64,000 nt of DNA. Origin: Janthinobacterium rivuli. Lineage in GTDB: Bacteria > Pseudomonadota > Gammaproteobacteria > Burkholderiales > Burkholderiaceae_D. Shown one piece after another: positions 41,425 to 49,213 of the stretch. The notes under the pieces are model-generated. The model was not told where the DNA came from. It made no database searches and saw nothing but the letters and a program-made list of their open reading frames with translations. Made by a program: the position numbers and the translations under genes. Positions within the stretch are counted from its first letter, which is position 1, and each line of letters opens with the position of its first letter. The stretch lies in contig NZ_CP121464.1 in the NCBI RefSeq assembly GCF_029690045.1, positions 1,488,001 to 1,552,000 of the forward strand, given 5' to 3'.

Positions 41425-41453
41425 TTGGCAGTCCGTAGAATCTTTGCTATAAT
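41425..41453 (+). promoter_or_regulatory. Promoter of tRNA-Ser
   Basis: TTGGCA (41425-41430), exactly 17 bp, TATAAT (41448-41453), a near-consensus sigma70 promoter 67 bp upstream of the tRNA. Confidence 0.82.
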
Positions 41454-41520
41454 CTGCGGCTTCGCGACAAGCGATATGCAGTACACAATGTGAGCAAGCA
41501 AGACGCGCGCATTGCCTTCA

Positions 41521-41611
41521 GGAGAGATGGCTGAGCGGCTGAAGGCGCACGCCTGGAAAGCGTGTATAGGGTAATACTCTATCGGGGGTTCGAATCCCCC
41601 TCTCTCCGCCA
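41521..41611 (+). tRNA. tRNA-Ser (GGA)
   Basis: Class II tRNA with acceptor stem GGAGAGA/TCTCTCC, anticodon loop CTGGAAA (anticodon GGA) closed by CACGC/GCGTG, a long variable arm (TATAGGG...CTCTATC) as expected for Ser, T-arm GGGGGTTCGAATCCCCC, discriminator G and encoded CCA. Its 3' end is the integration target of the island that follows. Confidence 0.97.
41592..41604 (+). other. attL core at the tRNA-Ser 3' end
   Basis: GAATCCCCCTCTC, inside the T-arm and acceptor stem, recurs exactly at 53727-53739 at the far end of the foreign segment. The integrase gene starts 230 bp away and reads outward from the tRNA, the usual arrangement for tRNA-targeting islands. Confidence 0.8.
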
Positions 41612-41656
41612 CGGATAGTAATTAAGTAAGATCAGGACGTCTCAGGAAGTCCCTCA

Positions 41657-41692
41657 AAAACCGCTTAGAGCCTTGATTCTAAGCGGTTTTTT
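41657..41692 (+). terminator. Intrinsic terminator of tRNA-Ser
   Basis: A 9-bp perfect stem ccgcttaga/tctaagcgg, extended by A/T pairs, with an 8-nt loop and six T. It lies inside the island, 46 bp past the tRNA, so it came with the element or was kept during integration. Confidence 0.88.
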
Positions 41693-41842
41693 CGTTTCCG
41701 GACGTTGCACAGCGTCCTAGGACATCAACCTCAAGTAGGCGCAAGTTTGGGGGCTCCTCGCACTCAGCCATTGCCGCTTGCCCCAAAAATTCAAAAAAAC
41801 GACTATATTGATCTTTACAGCATGCCGCGCAGGAGGTTTGCC

Positions 41843-43153
41843 ATGCCAAAGATCATTGCTCCGCTGACAGATTTACTCATCCGCAACGCCAAGCCACGCG
41901 AGCGGCCATACAAAATGTTCGATGGTGACGGCATGTACCTCGTCGTCGCTCCTACCGGCTCCCGCATCTGGCGGTTCAAGTTCCGGCAGGCCAACGGCAA
42001 AGAGAATACGCTGACGTTCGGCCCTTACCCGGAAATTACCTTGCAGGATGCACGTGAAAAGCGCCTGGCGACACGCCGCCTGCTACTGCAAGGAATCGAC
42101 CCCGCCAAGCATCGCGACGATGCCAAACGCTTGGCAAAGGATAAGGCGTCCAACACGTTCGAAAAAATCGCGCGCGAGTGGCACGGCAACAAAGTGCCCA
42201 CGTGGAGCGAACGCACCGCCAAGAACACCATCCAGCGCCTGCAAGCGGACATCTTTCCAGCCATTGGCCGCATGCCGATCGATGAGATAAAGCACCGCGA
42301 TCTGATCGCCGCGCTGCGCAAGATCGAGGAGCGTGGCGCAAGTGAAGTCGCCCATCGCCTGAGAGCGGTATGTGCGTCAATTTTCAGCTACGCGATTCAG
42401 TGCGGATTCACAGAGCGCAATCTGGTCACCGATATGAAGGATGTGTTGAAGACTGTCCGCGCCGGACACTTTGCCGCCATCAACGCCGACGAACTACCGC
42501 TGTTCCTGGCCATTCTGGACCGCAACGAAGCACGTATGTTCGCGCCGACCCGCATTGCGCTGCGTCTGATGCTGCTGTGCTTTGTGCGCACCAGCGAGTT
42601 GATCGAGACGCCCTGGTGTGAAATTGACCTGGAGCGCGGCGAGTGGATCATTCCATGGCAGCGCATGAAGCGTGGCAAGCTGACCGTCAATCCGGATATG
42701 ACCAACCATCACGTCTGCCTGTCGCGCCAGGCGCTGGAGCTGCTGCGCGAACTGCACGCGATCACGGGCCGCAGCAAGTACCTGTTCCCGAATCAGCGCG
42801 ACCACGAAAAGCCGATCAGCAACAACACGATACTGGTGGCGCTTGGACGCATGGGATACAAAGGCAAGATGACCGGCCACGGCTTTCGGGCGCTGGCCAT
42901 GAGCACCATCAAGGAGCGCCTGGGCTACCGGCATGAAGTCGTGGACCGGCAACTGGCACATGCACCGAAGGATAAGGTGGCCAGCGCCTATGACCGGGCG
43001 CAGTTCCTGGCTGAACGGCGCCGGATGATGCAGGATTGGGCCGACTACATCGATGCCGTAAGCGGCAAGGGAGAGCCGCCGCAGGCGCCCAGATTAACGC
43101 TGATCAGTGGTGAATTCAGCCGGGATGGCGGAACGGGAGGGCACCATGTCTAA
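41843..43153 (+). CDS. Tyrosine recombinase integrase (P4 type)
   Basis: A 436-residue integrase. The ATG at 41843 has a perfect AGGAGG seven bases upstream; the open frame starts earlier but is unsupported. N-terminal DUF4102-like arm-binding domain (LIRNAKPRERPYKMFDGDGM; RFKFRQANGKENTLTFGPYP), core-binding domain, then the catalytic domain with R249 (CFVRTSEL), H346 and R349 (HGFR), H373 (LAHAP) and nucleophile Y383 (SAYDR). It should catalyse integration and excision at the 3' end of tRNA-Ser. The last 8 bp overlap the next small ORF. Confidence 0.96.
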   Translation: MPKIIAPLTDLLIRNAKPRERPYKMFDGDGMYLVVAPTGSRIWRFKFRQANGKENTLTFGPYPEITLQDAREKRLATRRLLLQGIDPAKHRDDAKRLAKDKASNTFEKIAREWHGNKVPTWSERTAKNTIQRLQADIFPAIGRMPIDEIKHRDLIAALRKIEERGASEVAHRLRAVCASIFSYAIQCGFTERNLVTDMKDVLKTVRAGHFAAINADELPLFLAILDRNEARMFAPTRIALRLMLLCFVRTSELIETPWCEIDLERGEWIIPWQRMKRGKLTVNPDMTNHHVCLSRQALELLRELHAITGRSKYLFPNQRDHEKPISNNTILVALGRMGYKGKMTGHGFRALAMSTIKERLGYRHEVVDRQLAHAPKDKVASAYDRAQFLAERRRMMQDWADYIDAVSGKGEPPQAPRLTLISGEFSRDGGTGGHHV

Positions 43154-43325
43154 GTATGTACTGCGCCTCACGGATGCGCTTATCAAGCAGACCGCTTCCA
43201 AGGACAAATTACATAAACTAGCTATCGGAGCCTTTGTCCGGGCTGCAACGCTGCCGGTCAATGCCAGTGGCACCAGTCCAGCCCGCGCCGGTTCCAATTC
43301 TGCGTACTACGAAAAGCGCACTTGA
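43146..43325 (+). CDS. Small hypothetical protein overlapping the integrase gene
   Basis: A 59-residue basic protein (MSKYVLRLTDALIKQTASKD, KLHKLAIGAFVRAATL). Its ATG overlaps the integrase stop by 8 bp, and GGGAGGG lies just upstream, which supports translation. No known domain. It could be an accessory recombination protein, but nothing in the sequence shows this. Confidence 0.55.
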   Translation: MSKYVLRLTDALIKQTASKDKLHKLAIGAFVRAATLPVNASGTSPARAGSNSAYYEKRT

Positions 43326-43338
43326 CGAAACGAACCAC

Positions 43339-43366
43339 TTGCAAACGTCGATAGCAGGCATAGAAT
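43339..43366 (+). promoter_or_regulatory. Promoter candidate for the structured RNA region
   Basis: TTGCAA (43339-43344), 16-bp spacer, TAGAAT (43361-43366). The expected start near 43373 falls just before the first hairpin (43380). It lies in the gap after the small ORF stop, so it is not inside a gene. Confidence 0.45.
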
Positions 43367-43372
43367 GAAGTT

Positions 43373-44155
43373 CTCTTATGTGGGAATCGCTCCCACGAGG
43401 GCATGCATCGAGCATGTCCCTATGCTTAGCGGCATAGGCGTTGCGGTCGTCACCCGCCACCATGATACCTAGCAGTTTCTGCTAGAGATATATATCGCCG
43501 GGCCATGCAGAAGCATGCACATCTCGGCACGATAAAGCGCTGCCTTCAGCGCCTACATATCCCACAATCCGCAAGACGGATTGCCTGGATGATTGCGCCC
43601 GATGGGCGCTTCCTCAAACAGGAGCAAGACTCCTGCCCCGATTGGTTCGCATGCCCCACGAGGTAGCGCACCCTATGAAGCACAGCATGGCTTTGCCGCA
43701 AGCCGCACCGTCAGCAGAAATGCCAGCGATGCGATGCCATCGCGGCCGCCGCCAGCGCATGCGCTTCAGAGCCGCCAGTATCATCACCGCGAGTGCGATG
43801 CTGGCTTGTATGCCGTCACATGCCATGGCTACGTGCGCGCGTCGTTACTGGCGGCGTGCTGCCAGTGACGACGCGCCGCCGACGGCATAGGCCCAGGCGG
43901 CAAGCGGAATTCCACCGCGTGATGGTGTTCAGTGACGGGGCCAGGCGCCCCGCATCGCAGGCAAGCCCTGCGATGTCCTTTGCCCGCAACGGGCTGATTA
44001 GTAGAAGTTGATCCGTGCACGATGTGCACTCCATGGACCCTGGGTGATTGGTCCCCGCTGCGGCAGCTTCCTCCGGGAGCGCGCAGCGGTGCCACACGCG
44101 CATGCGGCGCGGGCAGGCAGTAACAGCAACCGCATACACGGGAGTGGTGTCCCGA
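43373..44155 (+). ncRNA. Hairpin-dense noncoding region between two recombinase genes
   Basis: About 780 bp without a credible gene but with at least a dozen perfect or near-perfect hairpins in a row: 43380-43396, 43399-43419, 43420-43437, 43469-43485, 43537-43552, 43565-43583, 43595-43609, 43619-43635, a large one at 43809-43889 (9-bp outer stem, 16-bp inner stem at 43837-43876), 43953-43975, 43982-43994, 44015-44029, 44055-44089 and 44139-44154. Loop sequences recur: caaga twice, caagc once, gat twice. A promoter candidate lies at the left edge. I infer a large structured RNA or a long structured leader of the recombinase at 44273. A published RNA motif named int-alpA lies near integrase and alpA genes; whether this is that motif I cannot say. 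Confidence 0.55.
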
Positions 44156-44272
44156 GGCCCTTGATTCAACCTTTTCTGCCGAGGCAGTGAGGGTGGCCAG
44201 AAACACTTACCAGACAGGATTACACCACGCGGCATCGATGTGAAAACCAAGGATCGAAAGGATGACTTTGCC

Positions 44273-45139
44273 ATGCGCGACCTGAACTACCAGCTCAAGC
44301 AACTGTGTCACCGCAACCGGGATGGCAGTTTTGCGACGCAGGCCGACCGCGAGCGCCTATTAAACCTGTGCGCCAACGACCTGGCGGAACGAGGCTTCCA
44401 GCATATGAGCGTGGACAGCCTGAAACCGAAGCATGTGGCGGCGCTGCTCGACAAGTGGAAGCAGGATGGCGTCAGTACTGGAACCATCAAGAATCGCATG
44501 AGCGCCCTGCGCTGGTGGGCCGAGAAGATCGGCAAGGAAAACATCATCGCGCGCACCAACGGCGAATACGGCATCGCAGAGCGGGTGTTTGTCACCAATG
44601 TCTCGAAGGCGAAGGTGCTCGATGCCGACACGCTGGCCCGCGTGAACGATCCTTATACGCGCATGTCCTTGCAGTTGCAGGCGGCGTTTGGATTGCGGCG
44701 CGAGGAAAGCATCAAGATCAAGCCGGGATGGGCCGATGGCGGGAGCGTCTTGCGGCTGCAGGATAGCTGGACCAAGGGCGGCAAATACCGGGAGGTGCCG
44801 ATTGCCACCATGCAGCAGCGCGCCATGCTGGAAGCGGCCAAGGCGCTGGTGGGCAAAGGCAGCTTGATTCCGGCGCAGTTGCGCTATCGGGACCAGTTGA
44901 ACCGCTTTCGTGCGCAGTGCGATAAGGCTGGCATCCATGGTGTGCATGGTCTGCGCCATGAGTACGCGCAGCGGCGCTATGCCGAGCTGACTGGCCGACC
45001 GAGTCCAGCCAGTGGCGGCCCGACGTCGAGGCAGCTGGATGCTTCACAAAAATTGGTAGATCACGCCGCGCGGCTGAAGATTTCGGCGGAGATGGGGCAT
45101 GGGCGTGAGCAGGTCACTTCCATCTACCTGGGCAGATGA
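44273..45139 (+). CDS. Second tyrosine recombinase (integrase-domain protein)
   Basis: A 288-residue recombinase of a type different from the first. N-terminal SAM-like core-binding domain (HMSVDSLKPKHVAALLDKWK; STGTIKNRMSALRWWAEKIG), catalytic domain with R142 (FGLRREES), H225 and R228 (HGLRHEYAQRRY), H276 (MGHGREQ) and Y285 (SIYLGR). The pattern fits the Integrase_1 family found in islands with AlpA regulators. The ATG at 44273 has AAAGGA ten bases upstream; an in-frame GTG at 44240 is possible. The long structured region precedes it. Its role may be element maintenance or a specialised recombination. Confidence 0.87.
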   Translation: MRDLNYQLKQLCHRNRDGSFATQADRERLLNLCANDLAERGFQHMSVDSLKPKHVAALLDKWKQDGVSTGTIKNRMSALRWWAEKIGKENIIARTNGEYGIAERVFVTNVSKAKVLDADTLARVNDPYTRMSLQLQAAFGLRREESIKIKPGWADGGSVLRLQDSWTKGGKYREVPIATMQQRAMLEAAKALVGKGSLIPAQLRYRDQLNRFRAQCDKAGIHGVHGLRHEYAQRRYAELTGRPSPASGGPTSRQLDASQKLVDHAARLKISAEMGHGREQVTSIYLGR

Positions 45140-45276
45140 CCGCTCACTTGTATCAGGGCAGTAGCGAATGGAACAGAAGAGTTGCAAAGGAGTGCAGCCT
45201 TGGCGCTGCCGGAATGATCGCGGAGAGTCGGCATGACTCTCCATTGTTTGCTGTTCATCAATCGAAGGAGAATCTT

Positions 45277-45477
45277 ATGACCACGACTAAAAAATTCCTC
45301 CGCTTGCCTGCGGTCATCGAGGCCACCGGCTGGTCCCGCGCCACAGTCTGGCGCAAGGTGAAGGCAGGCGTGTTGCCAGCACCTATTCCCATCGGCCCTA
45401 AGTCTATCGCGTGGGACGCGGAAGAGATCGCTCAATGGCAGCAGCGCTGTATTGACGCTAGGCGTGGAGTCGCTTGA
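45277..45477 (+). CDS. AlpA-family regulator
   Basis: A 66-residue DNA-binding protein of the phage AlpA family: FLRLPAVIEATGWSRATVWR, KVKAGVLPAPIPIGPKSIAW, DAEEIAQW. AAGGAG lies six bases before the ATG at 45277. In P4-like and CP4-57-like elements AlpA activates integrase expression and excision, so it probably controls one of the two recombinases here. Confidence 0.92.
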   Translation: MTTTKKFLRLPAVIEATGWSRATVWRKVKAGVLPAPIPIGPKSIAWDAEEIAQWQQRCIDARRGVA

Positions 45478-45584
45478 GTGGGAGTTAATAGTGGCTGGAT
45501 AGGAGCGCCCCACCTCGTAAGACGCCACGGGGCGGGCCTACCGGCCCTCTCCGAATCGTCCAACTATGGCTCGCCTGTGGTGGT

Positions 45585-46613
45585 TCAGACGGCGTGGAAC
45601 TGCACAGACACACGTGAGACTGAATGGACTGTTACATTGTTTGCAGTCCCCTTGGCAGGATCAAACAGGGCCAGGTTGACTCCGCCGTCAACTGAGCTGC
45701 GATACATTACGCCATCGTAGCCGCACTTCTTCGCAAACTCGCAAAGGTATTGGCTTGGAATGTAGTCGTAGGCTGCCGACTTGGGTAAGACGGGACGGGT
45801 CAACTCCTCGCCTAGACGCTCCAATAGGCGAACATCCTCGCACATCTCTGACACCTCTTGACTGTCGGGCAAGATAAAAGGCGAGACCATCTTTCGTGGA
45901 TTGCGCAGGTCTGCAATCTTCAAGCCCTCCGGGAGCGTTATCGCTGCTACAGATATGAAATCGCCGCTATGTGGCCTGACCTCCGAAATCGCCGTTGCGG
46001 GGCTAGATGAGATGTATAGATATGGAATTCCAGCTGGATTTGCTCTACCGTGCGATGCAAGTTCAGGTGGCGGCGCGCCCATATGCTCAGAGAGATACGT
46101 CCCTTCGGACCCTTGGATTCTTGCGCGGTACCATAATTGCGGCATGTCAGCTTGGTCAAGTAGTAGATTTGACAGTAACTCTTCTAGGCGCTCCAAGTCC
46201 ACCCTAGTGGTAGGAAAAAAGCGATTCGAATGCATGAGTTCCACACAACGATTCTGCCAATTGGTAAGCCCTTCAGATTTTCGCTCTACCACGGCTTGAA
46301 ACCGTTCGCGCACTATCTGACCATCATCCAGAATATCGCTAAGCAAGTCCTTTGCATGAGCAATATCTAAGCGCTCGAATAATCTCCAGTCCTCTTTGAG
46401 GAATTCGACTAAAGTCTTGCCTACCGGATCTTGTTTGTAGACGCCGATCACAAGTTCAAACTGTTCACGAAGGAGTATCGGATCTAGTAGCGGTTGCTCG
46501 GTCGAGTCGCAATAGGAACAATTGCCGGACGTTTTAGATAGAGTGGGAAACAGTTCTCGTCGTAGATGTCGATCGCCGAAGCACTCGGGGCAGCACAGGC
46601 GCGGGTCGCTCAT
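45585..46613 (-). CDS. RES-domain protein with HEPN/RES-type N-terminus (putative NAD+-degrading toxin)
   Basis: A 342-residue protein, last gene of a three-gene operon. The N-terminus has a zinc-finger-like set of cysteines (C8, C11, C32, C35; LCCPECFGDRHLRR and GNCSYC), as in RES proteins with a HEPN/RES N-terminal domain. The C-terminal RES domain (about 158-325) shows YRARIQG (R163/R165), GRANPAGIPYLYISSSPATA, E211 in AISEVRP, and YRSSVDGGVNLALFD (S306/S307). RES toxins such as MbcT and Xre-RES toxins degrade NAD+. No Xre-type antitoxin is beside it; instead its start overlaps the sce7725-like gene by 4 bp (ATGA). I infer it is the effector of a defence operon. Confidence 0.85.
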   Translation of the reverse strand: MSDPRLCCPECFGDRHLRRELFPTLSKTSGNCSYCDSTEQPLLDPILLREQFELVIGVYKQDPVGKTLVEFLKEDWRLFERLDIAHAKDLLSDILDDGQIVRERFQAVVERKSEGLTNWQNRCVELMHSNRFFPTTRVDLERLEELLSNLLLDQADMPQLWYRARIQGSEGTYLSEHMGAPPPELASHGRANPAGIPYLYISSSPATAISEVRPHSGDFISVAAITLPEGLKIADLRNPRKMVSPFILPDSQEVSEMCEDVRLLERLGEELTRPVLPKSAAYDYIPSQYLCEFAKKCGYDGVMYRSSVDGGVNLALFDPAKGTANNVTVHSVSRVSVQFHAV

Positions 46614-47545
46614 TTTTTTGCAAGAAAATATGCTGCAAGCGTTTCAATATGATGATTCATGGACAACTTTTTCGCATAGCCCAACCCTGGGAAATGGCCA
46701 CTGTCACGGAGAGACAAAAACTCTAGAACCGCATTGGTTTTCAGAATATTCGTACCTTCTGAATTGACTTCAGCGGCTAAATTGTCAAGCGCTTCCGCAA
46801 ATTTTCCTGCAGGGTCTGTTGGAGTTTCATAGCGAATTGATTTGAAATGATGAATAAACATAGCATCATCTTTTGATGGGTCAATGCAAGTCAGATGAAT
46901 TGCAACTGAGTAAGCCGGACCACCTCCATCGCTATAGTCGGCACCCACTATCAAGAAGTCACCGAATCCATCCATTCCTAGTTCTTCAAAAGTCACGTGA
47001 AGATCAGAAAATTCCTCGTACTCGGGATGCTGCCTGTTGGCGCGCTTTTCAAATCCATTTAGAACGAGAATTCGTTCGTCACCTTTGAAGTGCTTCCTAT
47101 ATAAACGATTGTCCCCTACAAATACGTGGCGGATAGCCATCCCCTCTCGCTCTAGATGATCTGCCAGTGTTCGATCCGTGAAGCCGCTATGTATGAGTGT
47201 AATCTGCCGCTCACGATATGAGTTACATAGGGCCATGATCGCTTCAACGGTCATTCCTTCGCTCAAAAGGATGCCGGGAGCGATATTTTGATGTTCGTTC
47301 AACTCGTCTTGCATCAGAGCTGTCAGCGCCGCCGGGTCCTCAGAGTGCTCTCCATTTACAGGATTGACAATCAGGATAAGGTCCCCTCCAGCCGAGTTAA
47401 CCGCATCAATAGCACGCTTGAGACCGTTCAAGTTTTCCTTGACCGGTTCTACAATTGGAGTGAATCCGACTTTCGCCATAAGAGGCGCGCATTCTCGGAT
47501 AGTGATTAAATCGAATTGCTTACCACGGAAGTATGGATAGTACAT
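46610..47545 (-). CDS. sce7725-family protein
   Basis: A 311-residue soluble protein. It opens MYYPYFRGKQFDLITIRECA, the recognisable start of the family named sce7725, and continues TPIVEPVKENLNGLKRAID, LILIVNPVNGEH and FLIVGADYSDGGG. The ATG at 47545 lies 4 bp after the sce7726-like stop; an upstream in-frame TTG is disregarded. The stop overlaps the RES gene by 4 bp. I know the family only by name and by its pairing with sce7726; the enzymatic role is unknown. The tight spacing argues that the three proteins work together. Confidence 0.82.
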   Translation of the reverse strand: MYYPYFRGKQFDLITIRECAPLMAKVGFTPIVEPVKENLNGLKRAIDAVNSAGGDLILIVNPVNGEHSEDPAALTALMQDELNEHQNIAPGILLSEGMTVEAIMALCNSYRERQITLIHSGFTDRTLADHLEREGMAIRHVFVGDNRLYRKHFKGDERILVLNGFEKRANRQHPEYEEFSDLHVTFEELGMDGFGDFLIVGADYSDGGGPAYSVAIHLTCIDPSKDDAMFIHHFKSIRYETPTDPAGKFAEALDNLAAEVNSEGTNILKTNAVLEFLSLRDSGHFPGLGYAKKLSMNHHIETLAAYFLAKK

Positions 47546-47549
47546 GCAG

Positions 47550-48449
47550 TTAAGCCCAGGTGAGGGCCTCCGCAACCGGAGTGGAGAGCGATGCGATTAG
47601 CCTTTCATGATCCCGCTCGCGTATTGAACTTGAAAACGCCAAGGGCTTCAATGACTTTGGTAACGCTCGCGCAAGCTCAGATAGCGGAAGCAAGCTACGG
47701 GTTTCTTTTAGGACCCTTATCATACACTCATGGAGTTTGTTTGGCGGCAATCTTGAGAAGATTGTAGCTAATTCGCTGTGAATGCGGGTATTAGGAACAT
47801 CCGGAATGGGCACACCGAAATATTTTAGGATTTCAAACGCTTCGTTCCTATGTAGCGAGTCAAGCAATGTCAACGGACACAGATCCTTCAGCCGGTCTTG
47901 GGCCTCTCGTACGGGGGAAATTTTAAGGCGGCTATTGAGAAGCAACACACCTACATCATCGGGGACGCTGTCGAGCACCGCGTCTATGTGATTCTCGCTC
48001 GTTATGATGTTTACACGTGAAAAGACTTTAAAGTACGCGGCGATTTGATTCGGAAGTCGATCAAGGTTATCACGTTCAGACTTGATCTCGTAGACAGTGG
48101 ATGCGCCATTCAATATGACCAGGTCAGCCTTGCATGTCCCAATTCTAAATTCCGACAGCATTGAGGCGGTGTTTAGTGAGTGGATACCAAGTAAAATTTT
48201 ATGCGTGACGGCGGCTCGGTAGGCATACTCATACCGAAAGTTCTTCCGTGTCAAGAGCGCAAACGCAGATTCAAAAAATGCACTTAGCGGTGCGGAACCG
48301 CTGACTACTTCATGCAATGCAGATTCGCCAAGCAAGCGAGCAAACGTGCGAGACCTTCCTTGCCTTGCCAACTCTTGAACAACCACAGACGAGAACATTC
48401 TTGCGGTGGCCGCAAGCTGGGAGTTCTCGGTCATTTTTTTGTTGTTCAT
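47550..48449 (-). CDS. sce7726-family protein with PD-(D/E)XK nuclease-like core
   Basis: A 299-residue protein, first gene of the RES operon. Residues 105-140 carry a PD-(D/E)XK-like pattern: D109 (KADLVILNG), E121 and K123 (VYEIKSE) and Q135 (LPNQIAAYF). The N-terminal and C-terminal parts are helical and have no recognisable motif. A perfect TGTGA-N6-TCACA palindrome lies 64-85 bp upstream. I read it as a nuclease-fold protein, possibly a nucleic acid sensor or nuclease. The start at 48449 has no clear ribosome site; an ATG five codons later is an alternative. Confidence 0.82.
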   Translation of the reverse strand: MNNKKMTENSQLAATARMFSSVVVQELARQGRSRTFARLLGESALHEVVSGSAPLSAFFESAFALLTRKNFRYEYAYRAAVTHKILLGIHSLNTASMLSEFRIGTCKADLVILNGASTVYEIKSERDNLDRLPNQIAAYFKVFSRVNIITSENHIDAVLDSVPDDVGVLLLNSRLKISPVREAQDRLKDLCPLTLLDSLHRNEAFEILKYFGVPIPDVPNTRIHSELATIFSRLPPNKLHECMIRVLKETRSLLPLSELARALPKSLKPLAFSSSIRERDHERLIASLSTPVAEALTWA

Positions 48450-48512
48450 TTTTGCAATTTTCTATGGGTAAATAGCTTTCTACTGCGACAGAATGCTCTA
48501 GTTTGACTGTTT

Positions 48513-48534
48513 TTTTGTGATAATTTTCACAAAA
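48513..48534 (-). promoter_or_regulatory. CRP-type palindrome upstream of the sce7726-like gene
   Basis: ttttgtga, six bases, tcacaaaa: a perfect 8-bp inverted repeat containing TGTGA-N6-TCACA, the core of CRP/FNR-family sites. It lies 64-85 bp upstream of the first gene of the RES operon, a position suited to activation. Confidence 0.5.
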
Positions 48535-48633
48535 GTTAAAAAATACAACAAACCTTCTATTATAGCTTGTACTGGCTGTTGGCAGACGAGACGCATACCA
48601 AACGGTCGTAGTTCTACGCACATCCGGATGTCG

Positions 48634-48656
48634 GAGTACACGTTGCACGTGTACTC
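48634..48656. repeat. 10-bp perfect hairpin
   Basis: gagtacacgt/acgtgtactc with a tgc loop, without T-run. Purpose unknown. Confidence 0.4.
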
Positions 48657-48733
48657 AGTACCATGGAATAGACTTATGACGCATCGGATTGTAGCTCTGC
48701 TGCCTTCCGTGACGAGCTATAAAGGGCCGGGGG

Positions 48734-48764
48734 CAGGTCCGCCATTTGGACGCGGGCTGATGCA
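48734..48764 (-). repeat. Island repeat, copy A (inverted)
   Basis: On the minus strand this reads tgcatcagcccgcgtcc then aaatggcggacctg. It matches copies B and C at most positions but in opposite orientation. It contains the small inverted repeat gtcc-N7-ggac. Confidence 0.7.
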
Positions 48765-48862
48765 TTGAGTACTTCAGAAGCCCGGTCAGTTATAGCGACG
48801 AACGCACGTCCTCTGCACGCGATGCTGCCGACAAAGACCTAAGGGATTCTATTGCAACCACA

Positions 48863-48892
48863 GCACCAATCCGTGTCCAAATGGCGGACCTG
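48863..48892 (+). repeat. Island repeat, copy B
   Basis: gcaccaatccgtgtcc followed by aaatggcggacctg; four of 30 positions differ from copy A. The gtcc/ggac half-sites are kept. Confidence 0.7.
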
Positions 48893-48937
48893 ACCCTCGC
48901 TCCCTCGCTCCTCTGAGCATGCTTTTATGGCGGCCAG

Positions 48938-48968
48938 TGCATCAGTCCGTGACCAAATGGCAGACTTG
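48938..48968 (+). repeat. Island repeat, copy C
   Basis: tgcatcagtccgtgacc followed by aaatggcagacttg, about five differences from each other copy; the inner gtcc/ggac pairing is lost. Distance from copy B is about 75 bp. Confidence 0.65.
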
Positions 48969-49213
48969 ATCTTGGCTCCGCGACTATTTCGTTTTGCGGG
49001 AATACTGATAGCGACCTAAGGATGAGGTCAAGCGGCGAGCTTAAGAAATAAGAGTTTTTCTCTACCAAGTGCCATGCACCAATCGGCAAAGTTTATTATT
49101 CGAAGACTGGAAACGATGGCGAGCTAAACTCCTCGCTGGCAAGCGCACCAATACGTCAATCAGAGCTCCAACAATAGTTGTTAAATTAAAAATATCGTCA
49201 ATAACACTCGGCT

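Larger units (their letters stand above)
48450..49213. other. Noncoding region between the RES operon and the reverse transcriptase locus
   Basis: 764 bp between divergent cargo genes. It holds a CRP-type palindrome (48513-48534), a 10-bp hairpin (48634-48656) and three copies of a 30-31-bp repeat (48734, 48863, 48938). No gene is credible. Because bacterial defence reverse transcriptases often use a noncoding RNA encoded nearby, the right half is a place to look for one, but I see no defined promoter-terminator unit. Confidence 0.5.

Noticed and set aside
41705..41842. N-terminal extension of the integrase frame
   Set aside because: The perfect AGGAGG and the family's usual start both point to the ATG at 41843.
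43593..44274. Several short overlapping frames (60-150 codons) on both strands between the two recombinases
   Set aside because: They cross strong hairpins, have no ribosome sites or domains, and conflict with each other; a structured noncoding region explains the sequence better.
48517..48768. 83-codon plus-strand frame upstream of the repeats
   Set aside because: It runs through the CRP-type palindrome region, a hairpin and a repeat copy, without ribosome site.
48734..48968. Repeat cluster as a possible CRISPR array
   Set aside because: Only three copies, one inverted, uneven spacing and many mismatches; no cas genes.
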